DNA of 46,652 bases from a virus: positions 1 to 46,652 of IMG/VR virus record IMGVR_UViG_3300033182_000594; one strand, written 5' to 3'. Numbering within the stretch: the stretch's first letter is position 1; every line of letters begins with the position of its first letter. Of this stretch, positions 6,496 to 15,195 are shown piece after piece. Both the position numbers and the translations under genes were made by a program. The notes below the pieces were generated by a model. That model did no database searches, had not been told where the DNA came from, and worked only from the letters and a program-made list of their open reading frames with translations.

Positions 6496-9400
6496 TTAAC
6501 CAATTTTCGCCTTTAATTCATCGATCATCGCTTGCTGTTCCTTGATTGCTTCAATCAACAATCCGTGGAGCGCATCGTAGGTGACAACCTTGTACATCTG
6601 GTCGTCATCTGCTTTGTATGGCAGACCCTTTTCTGCTACTGCTTCAGGTAAAACTTTTTCTACTTCTTGAGCAATTACACCTGCCGACACTTTGCCATCA
6701 GCCTTGTATGAGAAGGTGTAGCCGTTAAGCTGCAAAACTTTATTGAGCGCATCATCAATACCAACGATATTTTCTTTCAAACGCTCGTCTGAAACAGTAG
6801 TTGAGTAAGCAACAACGTCGCCGTCAACGTGAAGATCACCGTCATTTTCAAGGCGCATTTCTTCAGAACCTGCTGTGTACCAACGAATGCCGTGTGATGC
6901 GTCATAAAATGTATAGTCATGCGTGTTGCCGCTGTAAATATCAGTGCTTGAGCTGTTGCGGCGGCGATCATCTTCAAGGCGGAAAGTCGTGCCAGACAAG
7001 GTCAGACCATAGTTACCATCAGCAGTGTATGTAGTGTTGGTATCAGTGTAGCTAGAGTTCAACGATGTACCAGAAATTGACAAGTTAGAACCAGCAGACA
7101 ACCAAGCCATAGCACCTGCAGAATCATCCCAGAACATAATGCGGTCAGCATTAGGATCAGACAGAGACTGAATACCCAGATGACTCAGCGAGAAGGTTGT
7201 TCCAGAAAGACCCAGACCTGTACCAGCTGAGTAAGTAGTGTTGGTATCAGTGTAAGATGAGTTCAGAGAAGTGCCGCTGATGCTCATATTAGAGCCAGCA
7301 GACAACCATTTCATCGCACCTGCTGAATCGTCCCAGAACATAATGCGGTCGGCACCAGGATCGCTCAATGATTGAATACCCAAGTGGCTCAATGCCAGAC
7401 CAGAAGCCTGCTGTGTCAAGCCTGTACCAGCTGCAACCGAGAAGGTTGTACCTGAAAGGGAGACACCATTACCAGCAGAGTATGTAGTGTTGGTGTCAGT
7501 AGAACTCAGAGTTGTGCCTGAAATGCTGAGGTTAGAACCTGCAGTCATCCAAGCAACCGCACCAGCACTGTCATCCCACATCATAATGCGGTCAGCATCA
7601 GGATCGGAAAGATTCTGAATGCCGAGGTGGCTCAGAGAAATAGTGCGATTAGCAGCAAGAGAACCACCACCAGTCAGACCTGTACCAGCAGAAATAGTTG
7701 TTGCGCCAAGAGCCTTAGCATCAAGTGCTGTCTGCAGGCCATCAACATTTCCGATAATATGATTATGGCTATCATCAGCAACAGTACAAGTAATAGATAC
7801 TGCGTTTGAAGAGAACGAACCAGAACCAGATACATCACCAGCCAGTGTAATTGAAGCTGCTGCACCAAGACGCTGACCAAGGTTTGTAGTCAGAGTTGTA
7901 GCAAAGTTGGGGTCATCACCCAAAGCAGCTGCCAATTCATTCAGCGTATCCAGAGTTGCTGGAGCTGAATCAACAAGGTTGCTGATTGCTGTATCAACAT
8001 AAGTCTTGTTTGCAGCATCAGTACCTGCTGATACAGTATCAACACCCTGAATACGACCAGTACCAGAAAGAGTAATGTCACCGCCAGATACAGTCAGATC
8101 TGTGCCAACAGTAAATGCGCCTGAAGAACTGCTATGGTTGTGGCTATCATCTGCAACTGTTGCTGTCAGAGTAGCATTACCCAAGTTAGTAAATGTAGCA
8201 GAACCACTAACATCACCATTCAATGTCAGTGTAGGATCAGATGTAGCGGTTGTTGTAATGCTTACGCTATTGCCAGAGAAAGAAGCAGAACCAGTTACTG
8301 CGCCTGTCAGAGCGACAGAAGCTGCAGCACCAAGGCGAGCATTAGCCAGAGCAATTGTATTTGCAACAGACATCTTGTTATTCAGAGCAGTCTGCAGACC
8401 ATCAACATTGCTAATAATATGATTATGGCTATCATCAGCAACTGTTGCTGTCAATGTCATTGCGTTAGCAGAGAACGAAGCAGAGCCGCTCAGATCACCA
8501 GCCAGTGTAATTGAAGCTGTTGCACCAAGACGATCACCATCTCTTGTTTTGGCATTAGCATCAACACTAGAAATATATGCATTGGTGTTAGCAAGGTTAG
8601 AAGCAACAGTGCTCGTCAAAGAGCTGATTGATGAAGACAGAGTAGAGTCTGCAGAATCAACATAACCCTTAGTTGCAGCATCACCAGTATTTACTGGAGT
8701 ACCAACACCAGTAATCTTGTTGCTATTCATTTCGATATTATCACCGAACTCAACCTGAGTACCAGCAGAGTCAATAATACGCTTGCCGCTCAAAAGGGAA
8801 GTTGTGCCTTTCAGCTCAATATTACCCGAAGATGCAGTGATCTGCACGTCGGAAGTACCAGTAGCAGTAACATTTACACCGCCTTCAGATTGAAGGGTTG
8901 TTTCACCAGTACCAGTTGTTTTTACGGTCAGCGATTGATCTGGATCAGCCTTTACAACGATTGTATCAGAATCATCTTCGATCACCTTTGTCCCATTTAC
9001 ATACAATGACCCAGGACCGATGTAAACATCTCGCCACACCATGTTTGCAGAACCAAGATCATAGGTATTGTTGGCAGTCGGAATAATGTGACCAGCGTTG
9101 ACTGTGCCAGTAAAGGAGCCGCCAGAGGAATCCATCTTGGTTGCAATGTATGCATTAGTATTAGCAAGAGCAGACTGGAACGCAGCATTAGATGCCTTTG
9201 TTGCCAGAGAAGTTGCGATTGTAGCTGCGTAGTTAGCGTCATCGCCCAAAGCAGCAGCCAATTCATTCAGTGTATCCAGAGTTGCTGGGGCAGAGTCAAC
9301 AAGACCAGCAACTTCTGTAGAAATTACTGATCTAATCGCAGTGTTAGTTGCGAGGAGCGCAGCCCAGGATGCTTTCGTATTAAGGTCAGCAGCAATGCCC

Positions 9401-9501
9401 GAAGAAAGAGCATTTGCACTGACATTACCGTTGGCGTCGATTACAGTTACACCGTTGACGATGACACCGTGACGAGCCACGAAACCTTTTTTATTTGCCA
9501 T
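6496..9501 (-). CDS. Tail fibre with C-terminal S74 autoprotease/chaperone domain
   Basis: 1001 aa. Residues about 1-130 form a helical N-terminal part with one NLVDSAPATLDTLNEL-type repeat. A shaft of beta repeats follows, with VADDSHNH modules and a second NLVDSAPA repeat near residues 508-547. Three tandem copies of an LSHLGIQ.LSDP.ADRIM unit occur at about residues 623-830. MRLENDGDLHVDGDVVAYST precedes the S74 domain at 904-1001. The domain starts at SDERLK, with the expected catalytic pair Ser904 and Lys909, so the C-terminal chaperone is probably cleaved off after trimerisation. A long coiled helix (LIEAIKEQQAMIDELKAKI) closes the chain. The RBS AAGGAA precedes the ATG. It is one of two S74 fibres in the island and probably contacts the host surface. 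Confidence 0.9.
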   Translation of the reverse strand: MANKKGFVARHGVIVNGVTVIDANGNVSANALSSGIAADLNTKASWAALLATNTAIRSVISTEVAGLVDSAPATLDTLNELAAALGDDANYAATIATSLATKASNAAFQSALANTNAYIATKMDSSGGSFTGTVNAGHIIPTANNTYDLGSANMVWRDVYIGPGSLYVNGTKVIEDDSDTIVVKADPDQSLTVKTTGTGETTLQSEGGVNVTATGTSDVQITASSGNIELKGTTSLLSGKRIIDSAGTQVEFGDNIEMNSNKITGVGTPVNTGDAATKGYVDSADSTLSSSISSLTSTVASNLANTNAYISSVDANAKTRDGDRLGATASITLAGDLSGSASFSANAMTLTATVADDSHNHIISNVDGLQTALNNKMSVANTIALANARLGAAASVALTGAVTGSASFSGNSVSITTTATSDPTLTLNGDVSGSATFTNLGNATLTATVADDSHNHSSSSGAFTVGTDLTVSGGDITLSGTGRIQGVDTVSAGTDAANKTYVDTAISNLVDSAPATLDTLNELAAALGDDPNFATTLTTNLGQRLGAAASITLAGDVSGSGSFSSNAVSITCTVADDSHNHIIGNVDGLQTALDAKALGATTISAGTGLTGGGSLAANRTISLSHLGIQNLSDPDADRIMMWDDSAGAVAWMTAGSNLSISGTTLSSTDTNTTYSAGNGVSLSGTTFSVAAGTGLTQQASGLALSHLGIQSLSDPGADRIMFWDDSAGAMKWLSAGSNMSISGTSLNSSYTDTNTTYSAGTGLGLSGTTFSLSHLGIQSLSDPNADRIMFWDDSAGAMAWLSAGSNLSISGTSLNSSYTDTNTTYTADGNYGLTLSGTTFRLEDDRRRNSSSTDIYSGNTHDYTFYDASHGIRWYTAGSEEMRLENDGDLHVDGDVVAYSTTVSDERLKENIVGIDDALNKVLQLNGYTFSYKADGKVSAGVIAQEVEKVLPEAVAEKGLPYKADDDQMYKVVTYDALHGLLIEAIKEQQAMIDELKAKIG
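7010..7635 (-). repeat. Three tandem LSHLGIQ-type fibre repeats
   Basis: Within the 1001-aa fibre, units begin at about 7635, 7392 and 7188. Each codes for LSHLGIQ, LSDP, ADRIM, WDDSAGA and SNLSISGT in the same order. The last two copies are closest in protein sequence, differing at few positions. Confidence 0.85.
7861..9306 (-). repeat. Two dispersed NLVDSAPA repeats in the 1001-aa fibre
   Basis: A 38-40-residue unit (NLVDSAPATLDTLNEL, then LGDD, NFATTL) is coded at 7861-7980 and, more diverged, at 9193-9306. The same unit occurs four times in the neighbouring 1132-aa fibre. Confidence 0.85.
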
Positions 9502-9540
9502 AAGAGTTCCTTATCCTTCTTATTGGTTATTGAAAAAAAC

Positions 9541-9936
9541 TCACTCCTCAACAACAATTCTAGTAGATCTAAATTTTGTACTAGAATTAATTGGATCAGC
9601 GTATAATGTTATGTTACCGTTATTTATAACAACGGAATATGCTGCAAGCGCAGAATTGTTCGTCTCAAGCACGCCATATTCGTTGTAGTCCATGCCACCT
9701 TCATTATTTTTGACGGCAGCAATGGTAGAATACTGGTACGCCCCATTATATGAGGCGACCACGTGATATGTAACAGCAGCAACAGTAGAAGAGGAAACAC
9801 TATCAATAGCAGTATTTCCATCACCAGCAACAGTTGTTTCAAAAACACCAACCGATGCTTCAGGAGCCTCGCCCCCTTCCCCCGCATAAGCGGAGGTCAG
9901 GAGTTCAGCAAATAATCTATTTCTACTTTTTGCCAC
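9541..9936 (-). CDS. Small fibre protein: mini-paralogue of the 1132-aa fibre
   Basis: 131 aa. It starts MAKSRNRLFAELL, close to MAKSKSRNLADVIG of the next upstream fibre gene. Residues about 45-131 align with the C-terminal 95 residues of that fibre and of the 284-aa protein: a sensor-like beta domain with a YHVVASYNGAYQYSTIA / EYGVLETN pattern against AKYIVQ..DNNYYQSAEVLL / QYGSVELG. It therefore has the head and tail of a fibre with the shaft missing. It may be a decoration or capping subunit, or the product of an internal deletion after duplication. It follows the large fibre by 15 bp. Confidence 0.75.
   Translation of the reverse strand: MAKSRNRLFAELLTSAYAGEGGEAPEASVGVFETTVAGDGNTAIDSVSSSTVAAVTYHVVASYNGAYQYSTIAAVKNNEGGMDYNEYGVLETNNSALAAYSVVINNGNITLYADPINSSTKFRSTRIVVEE
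9621..9628 (-). promoter_or_regulatory. Possible late promoter inside the 131-aa gene
   Basis: Exact TATAAATA on the minus strand, within coding sequence. It would give a leader of about 114 nt for the 1001-aa S74 fibre at 9501. Several such octamers are expected by chance in a window of this size, so support is weak. Confidence 0.3.
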
Positions 9937-9951
9937 TGTTTATCACTTCAC

Positions 9952-12900
9952 TTAAACAATCATCAGTCTCAGCACCTTAACAACAGAGTTTGTTCCTGTT
10001 GGGGTAACTTTCAGACGGACGTTGCCACCAGAGATATCAGCATCAATAGTCATAATATCACCTGGCAAAGCAGCACCAAGTTCAACAGAACCATACTGAG
10101 TGATTTCAACATTAGTACCATCATGAATCAACAGCACTTCAGCTGACTGATAGTAGTTGTTATCAGTATCAGTGCACTGTACAATGTACTTAGCAGTTCT
10201 GTAATCGCCTGTACCAAAGCTGTCAACAACTTGAGCACTAGTGCCAGACAGAGTAGTAGAACCAGTTGAGATGTTTGCATCCTTTTCTACAAAGTTGGCA
10301 GCAGAACTAAACGCCTGCATTGAGATAACATCACCTGTGCCCGCACCATCAGCCAACCAAATTGAGGTTGTATTAGATGCGTAATAGTCGCTACCATTAA
10401 CAAGCAGAACACCATTCATGAATACTGAGGTCTTACCAGAAACATAAGACAAAGTATTACCATTGTCATCAGCACCACCAAATGACTGTTGGTTATTGGA
10501 CGCTGTATAGGTGTATTCGCTGAATACATACTGATTGTTAGCAACAAATGTCTGGAATGTAGTATTCGCCACATAGTTAGCAGTAACAAACGAGTTAGCA
10601 GCCAAGTTGTTAGAAAGTACTGTAATTGTAGCAGCATTAGAGCTGAACGAAGCAGTACCGCCAACATCACCAGTCAATGTGATAGTAGCAGTTTCACCAA
10701 GACGATTAGTTGCGATAGTCTTAACATTAGCAATGTAAGCATTGGTGTTAGCCAAAGCAGCACGTTCAGTAGCAGATACCGAAGCAATATAAGCATTGGT
10801 GTTAGCCAAGTATGCATTTACATTCGAAATAGTTTCGTATGTAGCAGCAGCATTAGCAACCTGCAACTTATCGCTAGTAGGAATAACAGTATCAAAAGTC
10901 TTACCGTCTGCAGTAGAAACACGATATACATTATTGCCCTGAGTATAGGTAGTAGCAGTAACACCAGCAACAGTTTGAGTTGTAGCGCCAGTAATACGAC
11001 CATCAGCAGCAACAGTAATTACAGGAATAGCAGAAGCAGAACCGTAAGAACCAGCAGTTACTGCAGTGTTAGCAATATCAGTTACGACAGTTACAGAGTT
11101 AGCAGAGAAGTTAGCTGAACCAGTAACATCACCTGACAATGTAACAGTAGCAGTAGCACCGAGCTTCTGACCAAGGTTGGTTGCGAGAGTTGTAGCGAAG
11201 TTTTCATCATCACCCAACGCAGAAGCCAGTTCGTTCAGAGTATCGAGAGCAGCTGGAGCTGAATCAACAAGATTAGCAACTGAAGTATCAACATAGCTGC
11301 GAATCGCAGTATTAGTTGATGTCAGATTAGTGTTGAGAAGATCAATACGAGCCGATTCGTCAGCAATGTAAGCATTAGTATTAGCCAAGTGAGACAACTC
11401 AGTTGCCGCATTAGTTGAGATCAACGAACGGATTGCTGTATTGGTAGCAAGCAGTTCAGTCCAAGTTGCTTTGTCGCTAACATTAACCACTGCATCATAT
11501 GTGGTGCCATCAGCAACGGTGATGCGAAGGTTATTATTCGCTTGGGTAAATGTAAATCCAGTTACACCAGCAACAGTCTGAGTTGTAGCAGAAGTAACAC
11601 GACCGTCTGCACCAATTACAACAACAGGAACTTCAGTTGAGGAACCATAAGTGCCAGAAGTAACACCAGAGTTAGCGATGTCAGTTGTAACACTTACAGC
11701 ATTTGCGCTAAATGTAGCAGTACCAGTCACATCGCCCGTCAAAGCAACAGAAGCTGTAGCACCAAGTCTTGAATTAACAAGAGCAATAGTGTTAGCAACC
11801 TGCATTCTATTAGCAAGAGCAGATTCTAAACCGTCTACATTGCTGAGTACATGATTATGGCTATCATCAGCAACAGTTACTGCGATAGAAACTGAGTTAG
11901 ATGAGAACGAACCAGAACCTGACACGTCACCAGTCAAAGTTACAGTAGCAGTAGCACCGAGTTTCTGACCGAGGTTGGTTGTGAGAGTCGTAGCGAAGTT
12001 TGGATCGTCACCCAGAGCAGCTGCCAACTCATTAAGAGTGTCAAGAGTTGCTGGGGCTGAATCAACAAGATTAGAAACAGCAGTGTCAGTATATGCACGA
12101 ACAGCTGTATTTGTTGAAGTCAAAGCTGACCACAATGCACTCGTTTCATTAGCATTATCAGTAACAAGCGCACGAATTGCAGTATTTGTAGCATACAATT
12201 CAGAACGAACATTACTGATATCAGATGCATTAGTTGAGATCAACGAACGCAGAGCAGTATTAGTTGATGTCAGATTAGTATTAACCAGATCAATACGAGC
12301 ATTTTCAGTCGCAATCCAAGCATTAGTATTAGCGAGATTGCTATTAACCAATGTACGAATTGCTGTATTAGTTGATGTCAGATTGGTGTTGAGAAGATCT
12401 GCACGACCGTCAACATCAGATACCAGACTACGAATAGCAGTATTGGTGGCAGTCAATGCTGACCAAGTTGCTTTCGTACCAAGAGCAGTAGTTACTGTCG
12501 CAGCGTAATTGGCATCATCATTGATTGCTGCAGCAAGTTCATTCAGCGTATCAAGAGCTGCAGGAGCGCCATCAACAAGATTATTGATAGCAGATGCGAT
12601 GGCTGCGTTGGTGTTCGCAACCGTCATGTAGTTATCCCACTCAGCCTGATCAATCGTAGCAGTAAAGTTACCACCGTCTGCGGTAGCGATCGTCAGAGTG
12701 TTGTTAGCAGCAGAATAGCTGAAACTATTAACACCAGCAACTGCCTGTGTTGTTGCAGAAGTAACACGACCATCAGCACCAACAGTAATTACTGGAATAG
12801 CAGAACTAGAACCATAAGAACCAGCAGTTACACCAGAGTTAGCAATATCAGTTGTTACTGTTACTGCGTTTGAAGAGAATGACGCCGTACCAGTAACATC

Positions 12901-13350
12901 ACCGTTCAGAGTTACTGTAGCGGAAGCACCCAGCTTCTGGCTCAGATTAGTTGTCAAGGTTGTGGCGAAGTTAGGATTATCGCCAAGTGCTGCTGCCAAC
13001 TCATTAAGAGTGTCAAGAGTTGCTGGAGCTGAATCAACAAGATTAGCAACTTCTTGATCTACATAAGAGCGGATCGCAGTATTAGTTGATGTAAGATTAG
13101 TGTTGAGAAGATCAATACGAGCATTTTCAGTCGCAATCCAAGCATTAGTATTTGCAATTGCAGACTGCAAATAAGTGTTGGATACGAGCGAAGAAGTTCC
13201 TGAACCGATCAACCCTTCGACGGCATCAACATCTATCGCAAGTTGAGAAAGAGTGACGCCATTATTAGCAGCAACGTCGGTGTAATTCTGAGCATATATA
13301 CTTTTCTTACCAATGACGTCTGCTAAATTACGGGATTTGGATTTGGCCAT
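9952..13350 (-). CDS. Large repeat-rich tail fibre (1132 aa)
   Basis: 1132 aa. The N-terminus MAKSKSRNLADVIGKKSIYA differs from the IKRS class. The shaft alternates helical NTNAYIA / TNTAIRSL segments, four NLVDSAPATLDTLNEL repeats, and beta modules with GDVTGTASFSANAVTVTTD and VADDSHNHVLSNVDGL. Near residues 900-1035 is a module with YTASNNQQSF, VFMNGVLLVNGSDYYAS and DVISMQAFSS. The last 95 residues are a beta domain shared with two neighbouring proteins. There is no S74 domain, so maturation must differ from the two S74 fibres. Probable structural part of the long fibres; the receptor or attachment role of each end is unknown. RBS AAAGGAAATAGGAA. Confidence 0.88.
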   Translation of the reverse strand: MAKSKSRNLADVIGKKSIYAQNYTDVAANNGVTLSQLAIDVDAVEGLIGSGTSSLVSNTYLQSAIANTNAWIATENARIDLLNTNLTSTNTAIRSYVDQEVANLVDSAPATLDTLNELAAALGDNPNFATTLTTNLSQKLGASATVTLNGDVTGTASFSSNAVTVTTDIANSGVTAGSYGSSSAIPVITVGADGRVTSATTQAVAGVNSFSYSAANNTLTIATADGGNFTATIDQAEWDNYMTVANTNAAIASAINNLVDGAPAALDTLNELAAAINDDANYAATVTTALGTKATWSALTATNTAIRSLVSDVDGRADLLNTNLTSTNTAIRTLVNSNLANTNAWIATENARIDLVNTNLTSTNTALRSLISTNASDISNVRSELYATNTAIRALVTDNANETSALWSALTSTNTAVRAYTDTAVSNLVDSAPATLDTLNELAAALGDDPNFATTLTTNLGQKLGATATVTLTGDVSGSGSFSSNSVSIAVTVADDSHNHVLSNVDGLESALANRMQVANTIALVNSRLGATASVALTGDVTGTATFSANAVSVTTDIANSGVTSGTYGSSTEVPVVVIGADGRVTSATTQTVAGVTGFTFTQANNNLRITVADGTTYDAVVNVSDKATWTELLATNTAIRSLISTNAATELSHLANTNAYIADESARIDLLNTNLTSTNTAIRSYVDTSVANLVDSAPAALDTLNELASALGDDENFATTLATNLGQKLGATATVTLSGDVTGSANFSANSVTVVTDIANTAVTAGSYGSASAIPVITVAADGRITGATTQTVAGVTATTYTQGNNVYRVSTADGKTFDTVIPTSDKLQVANAAATYETISNVNAYLANTNAYIASVSATERAALANTNAYIANVKTIATNRLGETATITLTGDVGGTASFSSNAATITVLSNNLAANSFVTANYVANTTFQTFVANNQYVFSEYTYTASNNQQSFGGADDNGNTLSYVSGKTSVFMNGVLLVNGSDYYASNTTSIWLADGAGTGDVISMQAFSSAANFVEKDANISTGSTTLSGTSAQVVDSFGTGDYRTAKYIVQCTDTDNNYYQSAEVLLIHDGTNVEITQYGSVELGAALPGDIMTIDADISGGNVRLKVTPTGTNSVVKVLRLMIV
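11155..13044 (-). repeat. Four dispersed NLVDSAPA repeats in the 1132-aa fibre
   Basis: 40-residue copies are coded at 12925-13044, 11953-12072 and 11155-11274, and a 38-residue variant at 12469-12582. Protein identity is high but many codons differ synonymously between copies, so the duplications are not recent at DNA level or are selected at protein level. Confidence 0.88.
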
Positions 13351-13374
13351 TTCCTATTTCCTTTTATTTGTAAT

Positions 13375-14229
13375 TTAAGATGAGATAGAAAGTCTAGTAA
13401 CCCTTGTTTTAGTGTCCGCTGAAAATGGGTTAATTTTCAGCCTAACTTGTCCACTCACCAAGTCTGCATCAATTGATGCAACATTCGCAGATGTTTTTAC
13501 AGCACCATATTCAGTCATAAATACGGCGGAACCATTATGGACTAATAATACTTCAGCGACCTGAAACGCATTAGCATTTCCAGTTCTTTCAATTTGTACC
13601 ATGTATTTAGCCGATCTGTATTCTGTTGAAGACCAAGAATCAGCCAAATATTCGTTAATTGTATTACTATTTGTAGTGTTTTCGGTTAAATTTGCGTTAA
13701 TGCTTACAATTGATGCGGAACCAAACGATTCTACCTGCAAAATATCATCAACGCCAGCTCTTTCAGTTAGCGTAACAGCACTGCTGTTAGCAGTATAATC
13801 TGTTGTTGGAGTAAGTTTTACGCCGTTTAAATATACTGCGATTTGTTCAGGTTTTAATGTAAGCGTTTGCGCATTGGCATCAGCACCAGTAAAAACAGTT
13901 TGGTTATTTGATGCTGTATATGTGTAAGATTTATATCTTGATGTTAACGAATCGCCCCAAGTGATATTACCTGAGCCATCCGTTTGTAGAATTTCGCCAT
14001 AATTGCCGTCTGTTGTTGGTAGCGTGAATGCATTGTTACCAATTGTAATGCCGCCAGTGCCAACAGATAGAGAATGTACATTAGCACCAATTTCAAAGAC
14101 TAGTGCTCCGTCGCTCGAAAACAATCTGCCGTCAGCAGTGTTAAGCGCAAGTTCTCCATTTTCAATGTTTGATGTGGTTGGACGCTTGCCTGCAACAGCT
14201 GAGCGTTTGATCTTAATCAACGATGCCAT
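13375..14229 (-). CDS. IKRS-type fibre protein with shared C-terminal domain
   Basis: 284 aa. The N-terminus ASLIKIKRSAVAGKRP, then ENGELALNTADGRLFSSDG, is the short attachment domain found in many marine phage fibre proteins and resembles the Mtd-type N-terminal fold. Residues about 100-175 hold a YTASNNQTVFTGADANAQTL / IAVYLNGVKLTPTTDY module and residues about 190-284 a YRSAKYMVQIERT..AEVLLVHNG / TEYGAVKT domain. Both modules also end the 1132-aa fibre. It thus combines the start of one fibre class with the end of another. The RBS is weak (AGGACC), and a 99-bp leader with a palindrome, hairpin and mini-ORF precedes it. Confidence 0.82.
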   Translation of the reverse strand: MASLIKIKRSAVAGKRPTTSNIENGELALNTADGRLFSSDGALVFEIGANVHSLSVGTGGITIGNNAFTLPTTDGNYGEILQTDGSGNITWGDSLTSRYKSYTYTASNNQTVFTGADANAQTLTLKPEQIAVYLNGVKLTPTTDYTANSSAVTLTERAGVDDILQVESFGSASIVSINANLTENTTNSNTINEYLADSWSSTEYRSAKYMVQIERTGNANAFQVAEVLLVHNGSAVFMTEYGAVKTSANVASIDADLVSGQVRLKINPFSADTKTRVTRLSISS

Positions 14230-14251
14230 ATGTATGGTCCTAATTTTTCAA

Positions 14252-14265
14252 AGTCTATATAGACT
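14252..14265. repeat. 14-bp perfect palindrome in leader
   Basis: AGTCTATATAGACT reads the same on both strands. It lies 23 bp before the ATG of the 284-aa fibre gene. It could be a small hairpin (6-bp arms) or a protein-binding site; nothing shows which. Confidence 0.6.
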
Positions 14266-14302
14266 GGATTACAAAAATGGAGATGCCCCTATAAAGGGGC
14301 AT
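14255..14302 (-). CDS. Possible 15-aa leader ORF (or relic of a lost fibre gene start)
   Basis: ATG at 14302 is preceded at ideal distance by AAAGGAG (AAAGGAGAATCAATG) and a CTAAATA box. It codes for MPLYRGISIFVIQSI and stops at 14255. The upstream arrangement is nearly the same as that of the Gly-rich tip gene (CTAAATACA ... AAAGGAGAATACAATG). The start codon lies in the arm of a hairpin, which should reduce translation. There is no evidence that the peptide is made; a start-region scar left by replacement of a fibre gene is at least as likely. Confidence 0.3.
   Translation of the reverse strand: MPLYRGISIFVIQSI
14283..14302 (-). terminator. Hairpin with weak U-tract between fibre genes
   Basis: Arms ATGCCCCT (14283-14290) and AGGGGCAT (14295-14302) pair perfectly over 8 bp around a 4-nt loop. 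On the minus strand the next bases are CTCCATTTTTG, so a U5 run starts 5 nt after the stem. It may be a weak terminator after the 281-aa gene or an attenuator in the leader of the 284-aa gene. Confidence 0.45.
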
Positions 14303-14325
14303 TGATTCTCCTTTACATTATAATG

Positions 14326-14332
14326 TATTTAG
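14326..14332 (-). promoter_or_regulatory. CTAAATA late-promoter-like box in fibre island
   Basis: ACTAAATACA on the minus strand contains the TAA stop of the 281-aa gene. The predicted start is near 14320, 18 nt before the ATG of the mini-ORF and about 90 nt before the 284-aa fibre gene. Confidence 0.5.
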
Positions 14333-15174
14333 TAAGTTCCGCCATCGATGATTGCATCTACTTGAGCCAAAGTATAACCTGTTGCGCCAGTATCTACAGT
14401 TGTAGTTGGTTCAGTTTGCAGACCAGTGTAGAACTTAAATACGCTAGAGTCTGAAGAGTCACGGAAGTATCCAGCATATTTGGTTGTTACGCCATCGACA
14501 TACTTAGCGTACACACCATGGTCAACAGAATCTCCTGCATTGTTAGCAGACAGTTTGATCATGGTATCATCAACATTTACAGTCGATGAAGAGATATAAG
14601 TTACGCCACCTTCAACAGTTAAATTACCGTCGATAGTAACATTACCAGCAACACCCAAATCGTTACTAACTGTCAAATCGTTTGTAATGGTAACATCGTC
14701 AGGCAGACCAACTGTTACTGTACCGTTGCTACGAGAAACATCCACTTCATTAGTTGTACCAGAAATAGCAAGAACAGCACCAGAAGAACTATCAGCAAGA
14801 GTTACCGCACCAGAAGAAACCGAGAAGTCGCCACTATCAAAAGAAGCAACGCCTTTGTTTGCAGCAGATGCATCTTCAGCTGCGATTGTGATCGTGCCAT
14901 TAGATTGACGTGTTACATCAACACCTTCTCCAGCTTGAATAAATACTGTATTTGTGGAGAGTACAGAATCGCCGAGAAGTTTGAGGTATGCGCCTTCTGA
15001 ACCAGCACTTTGTGTGGTCAAACGAAAATCTTCACCACCAATTGCAGTTACACCAGCACTGTTACCTACATAGAGTTTTCTGTCGAACAAGTTGACCGCA
15101 ATTTCGCCAACTTCAAGACTCCCAGGTATGGAACCTGAAGTGCTGCTGCGTTTAATTTTAATAATAGATGACAT
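14329..15174 (-). CDS. IKRS-type fibre protein (281 aa)
   Basis: 281 aa. The N-terminus SSIIKIKRSSTSGSIPG, then EVGEIAVNLFDRKLYVGN, is the shared attachment domain. The middle (residues about 105-215: SFDSGDFSVSSGAVTL, NEVDVSRSNGTVTVGLPDDV, GNLTVEGGVTYISSSTVNVD) is closely similar to a block in the 1275-aa S74 fibre (NEVNVSRSNGTVTVGLPDDV). It ends with TGYTLAQVDAIIDGGTY, a short end motif that resembles the LDGGNF and LNGGTF ends of two smaller neighbours. Function: probable fibre or fibre-adaptor subunit. An exact TATAAATA lies about 70 bp upstream, inside the preceding gene. Confidence 0.82.
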   Translation of the reverse strand: MSSIIKIKRSSTSGSIPGSLEVGEIAVNLFDRKLYVGNSAGVTAIGGEDFRLTTQSAGSEGAYLKLLGDSVLSTNTVFIQAGEGVDVTRQSNGTITIAAEDASAANKGVASFDSGDFSVSSGAVTLADSSSGAVLAISGTTNEVDVSRSNGTVTVGLPDDVTITNDLTVSNDLGVAGNVTIDGNLTVEGGVTYISSSTVNVDDTMIKLSANNAGDSVDHGVYAKYVDGVTTKYAGYFRDSSDSSVFKFYTGLQTEPTTTVDTGATGYTLAQVDAIIDGGTY

Positions 15175-15195
15175 TTTAATCTGCTCCTATACCTT

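Noticed and set aside
10489-11118. Plus-strand open frame of 209 codons opposite the 1132-aa fibre
   Set aside because: Low-complexity Ser/Asn/Ile composition, no RBS, and explained by the codon bias of the Ala/Thr/Asn-rich fibre on the other strand.
11975-12508. Plus-strand open frame of 177 codons opposite the 1132-aa fibre
   Set aside because: Mirror of the fibre repeats in another frame; Val/Ala/Arg-rich with no recognisable domain or RBS.
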